NCBI GenBank assembly: GCA_937885475.1
Contig: CAKZZR010000066.1
Coordinates: 1-49,545 of the forward strand
DNA: 49,545 bases
Direction: 5' to 3'
Source of the DNA: an uncultured Treponema sp.
GTDB taxonomy: Bacteria > Spirochaetota > Spirochaetia > Treponematales > Treponemataceae
In this document: in pieces, positions 49,290-49,545 of the stretch
Layout of the letters: every line of letters starts with the position of its first letter
Numbering within the stretch: position 1 is the first letter of the stretch
The notes under the pieces: model-generated
Databases searched by the model: none
The model's input: the letters and a program-made list of their open reading frames with translations, nothing else
Told to the model about the DNA's origin: nothing
Made by a program: the position numbers and the translations under genes

Positions 49290-49545
49290 CGAGAATTGCG
49301 TTGATGTCTGCTGTTATGGCATCGCAGAGGGCTGCGGCTTCCTTTTTGGTTTCCGCAAGACAGCCGTCGCACTTTGCGCCGCCTACCTCTGTTTTTGTGT
49401 TGATGTAGAATTTGATTTTAGGCTCTGTTCCTGACGGACGTGCAGAAACGATGGTGCCTCCCTCAAGGAAGAACTGAAGGACATTGCTCTTTGGCAGGCT
49501 GATTGCCTGTTTTTCCGTAGGTTTTGCCGGATCGTATGCGGTTGA
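49273..49545 (-). CDS. Phosphoglucomutase/phosphomannomutase, C-terminal part (cut by window edge)
   Basis: Read on the minus strand from the right edge, the frame is open for 90 codons and ends with TAA at 49273-49275. It contains FLEGGTIVSARPSGTEPKIKFYI, quoted as ARPSGTEPKIKFYI, which is the phosphate-binding loop of domain 4 in alpha-D-phosphohexomutases. These enzymes move phosphate between C1 and C6 of hexoses. The main part lies beyond the window. The end overlaps the exonuclease start. Confidence 0.9.
   Translation of the reverse strand, partial: STAYDPAKPTEKQAISLPKSNVLQFFLEGGTIVSARPSGTEPKIKFYINTKTEVGGAKCDGCLAETKKEAAALCDAITADINAILDAAGK

Noticed and set aside
1..49545. Prophage, IS element, CRISPR or biosynthetic cluster
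   Set aside because: No transposase, integrase, phage structural gene, Cas gene or regular direct-repeat array is visible. All large frames match core functions or exported proteins.

Overview
The window reads as chromosomal core DNA from a host-associated Treponema (Spirochaetota) of medium G+C, my estimate being just under 50%. The reasons are a divergent FliG paralogue of the spirochaete FliG1 type, a PUR-domain protein resembling Borrelia BpuR, SpoVG in a non-sporulating lineage, signal peptides and relaxed lipoboxes of the spirochaete kind, and the gene order tmk / tamB-bamA-skp-mutS-comF. From memory that order matches Borrelia BB0793-BB0798 and T. pallidum TP0324-TP0328. I see no prophage, insertion sequence, CRISPR array or rRNA. 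Coding density is high and genes sit in tight, often overlapping operons.

Layout. 1-2.6 kb: end of a LytR_C-domain protein, rsfS, a hyperacidic 90-residue protein on the minus strand, then ispE-spoVG-tRNA-Gln ending at a clear terminator. 2.9-3.5 kb: rplY with its own promoter and terminator. 3.66-10.7 kb: tilS, a Ca-loop/TPR-like periplasmic protein, an HtrA-like lipoprotein protease and lepA. 10.7-13.8 kb, minus: a PpiD/SurA-like membrane chaperone followed by a Maf/DUF115 protein. 14.2-21.6 kb: a paired M16 peptidase (zinc subunit plus R/Y subunit), FliG1, a PreP-like M16C peptidase and a small protein. 21.7-26.5 kb: a tocopherol-cyclase-like protein, a phosphoribosyltransferase, a beta-helix exported protein and rnhB. 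26.5-30.6 kb, minus: tmk, an exported helical protein, aroB, a NifS-like protein and the PUR-domain protein. 30.6-41.6 kb: tamB, bamA, skp-like, mutS and comF-like, which is mostly outer-membrane biogenesis. 41.6-48.7 kb: cheW, a DegT-family protein, nadK, recN, a conserved protein, an HD-domain protein and a LysM/degenerate-LytM protein. The right edge carries a DEDDh exonuclease and the end of a phosphohexomutase on the minus strand.

Themes. (1) Several genes that begin a transcription unit have a -10 box ending about 6-13 nt before the start codon and no Shine-Dalgarno, as expected of leaderless mRNAs (ispE, phosphoribosyltransferase, FliG1, TamB, and probably tilS and M16). (2) Envelope biogenesis and proteolysis dominate: BamA, TamB, Skp, PpiD-like, HtrA-like, an M16 pair and an NlpD-like protein. 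(3) Several family members carry changed catalytic residues: His for the PLP-lysine in the DegT protein, Pro for the PLP-stacking His in the NifS-like protein, Thr for the P-loop Lys in thymidylate kinase, and a LytM domain without zinc ligands. (4) Two intergenic regions carry striking inverted repeats: a perfect 17-bp pair at 13944/14181, and nested hairpins at 22917-23024. They are the best candidates for undescribed regulatory or mobile elements.
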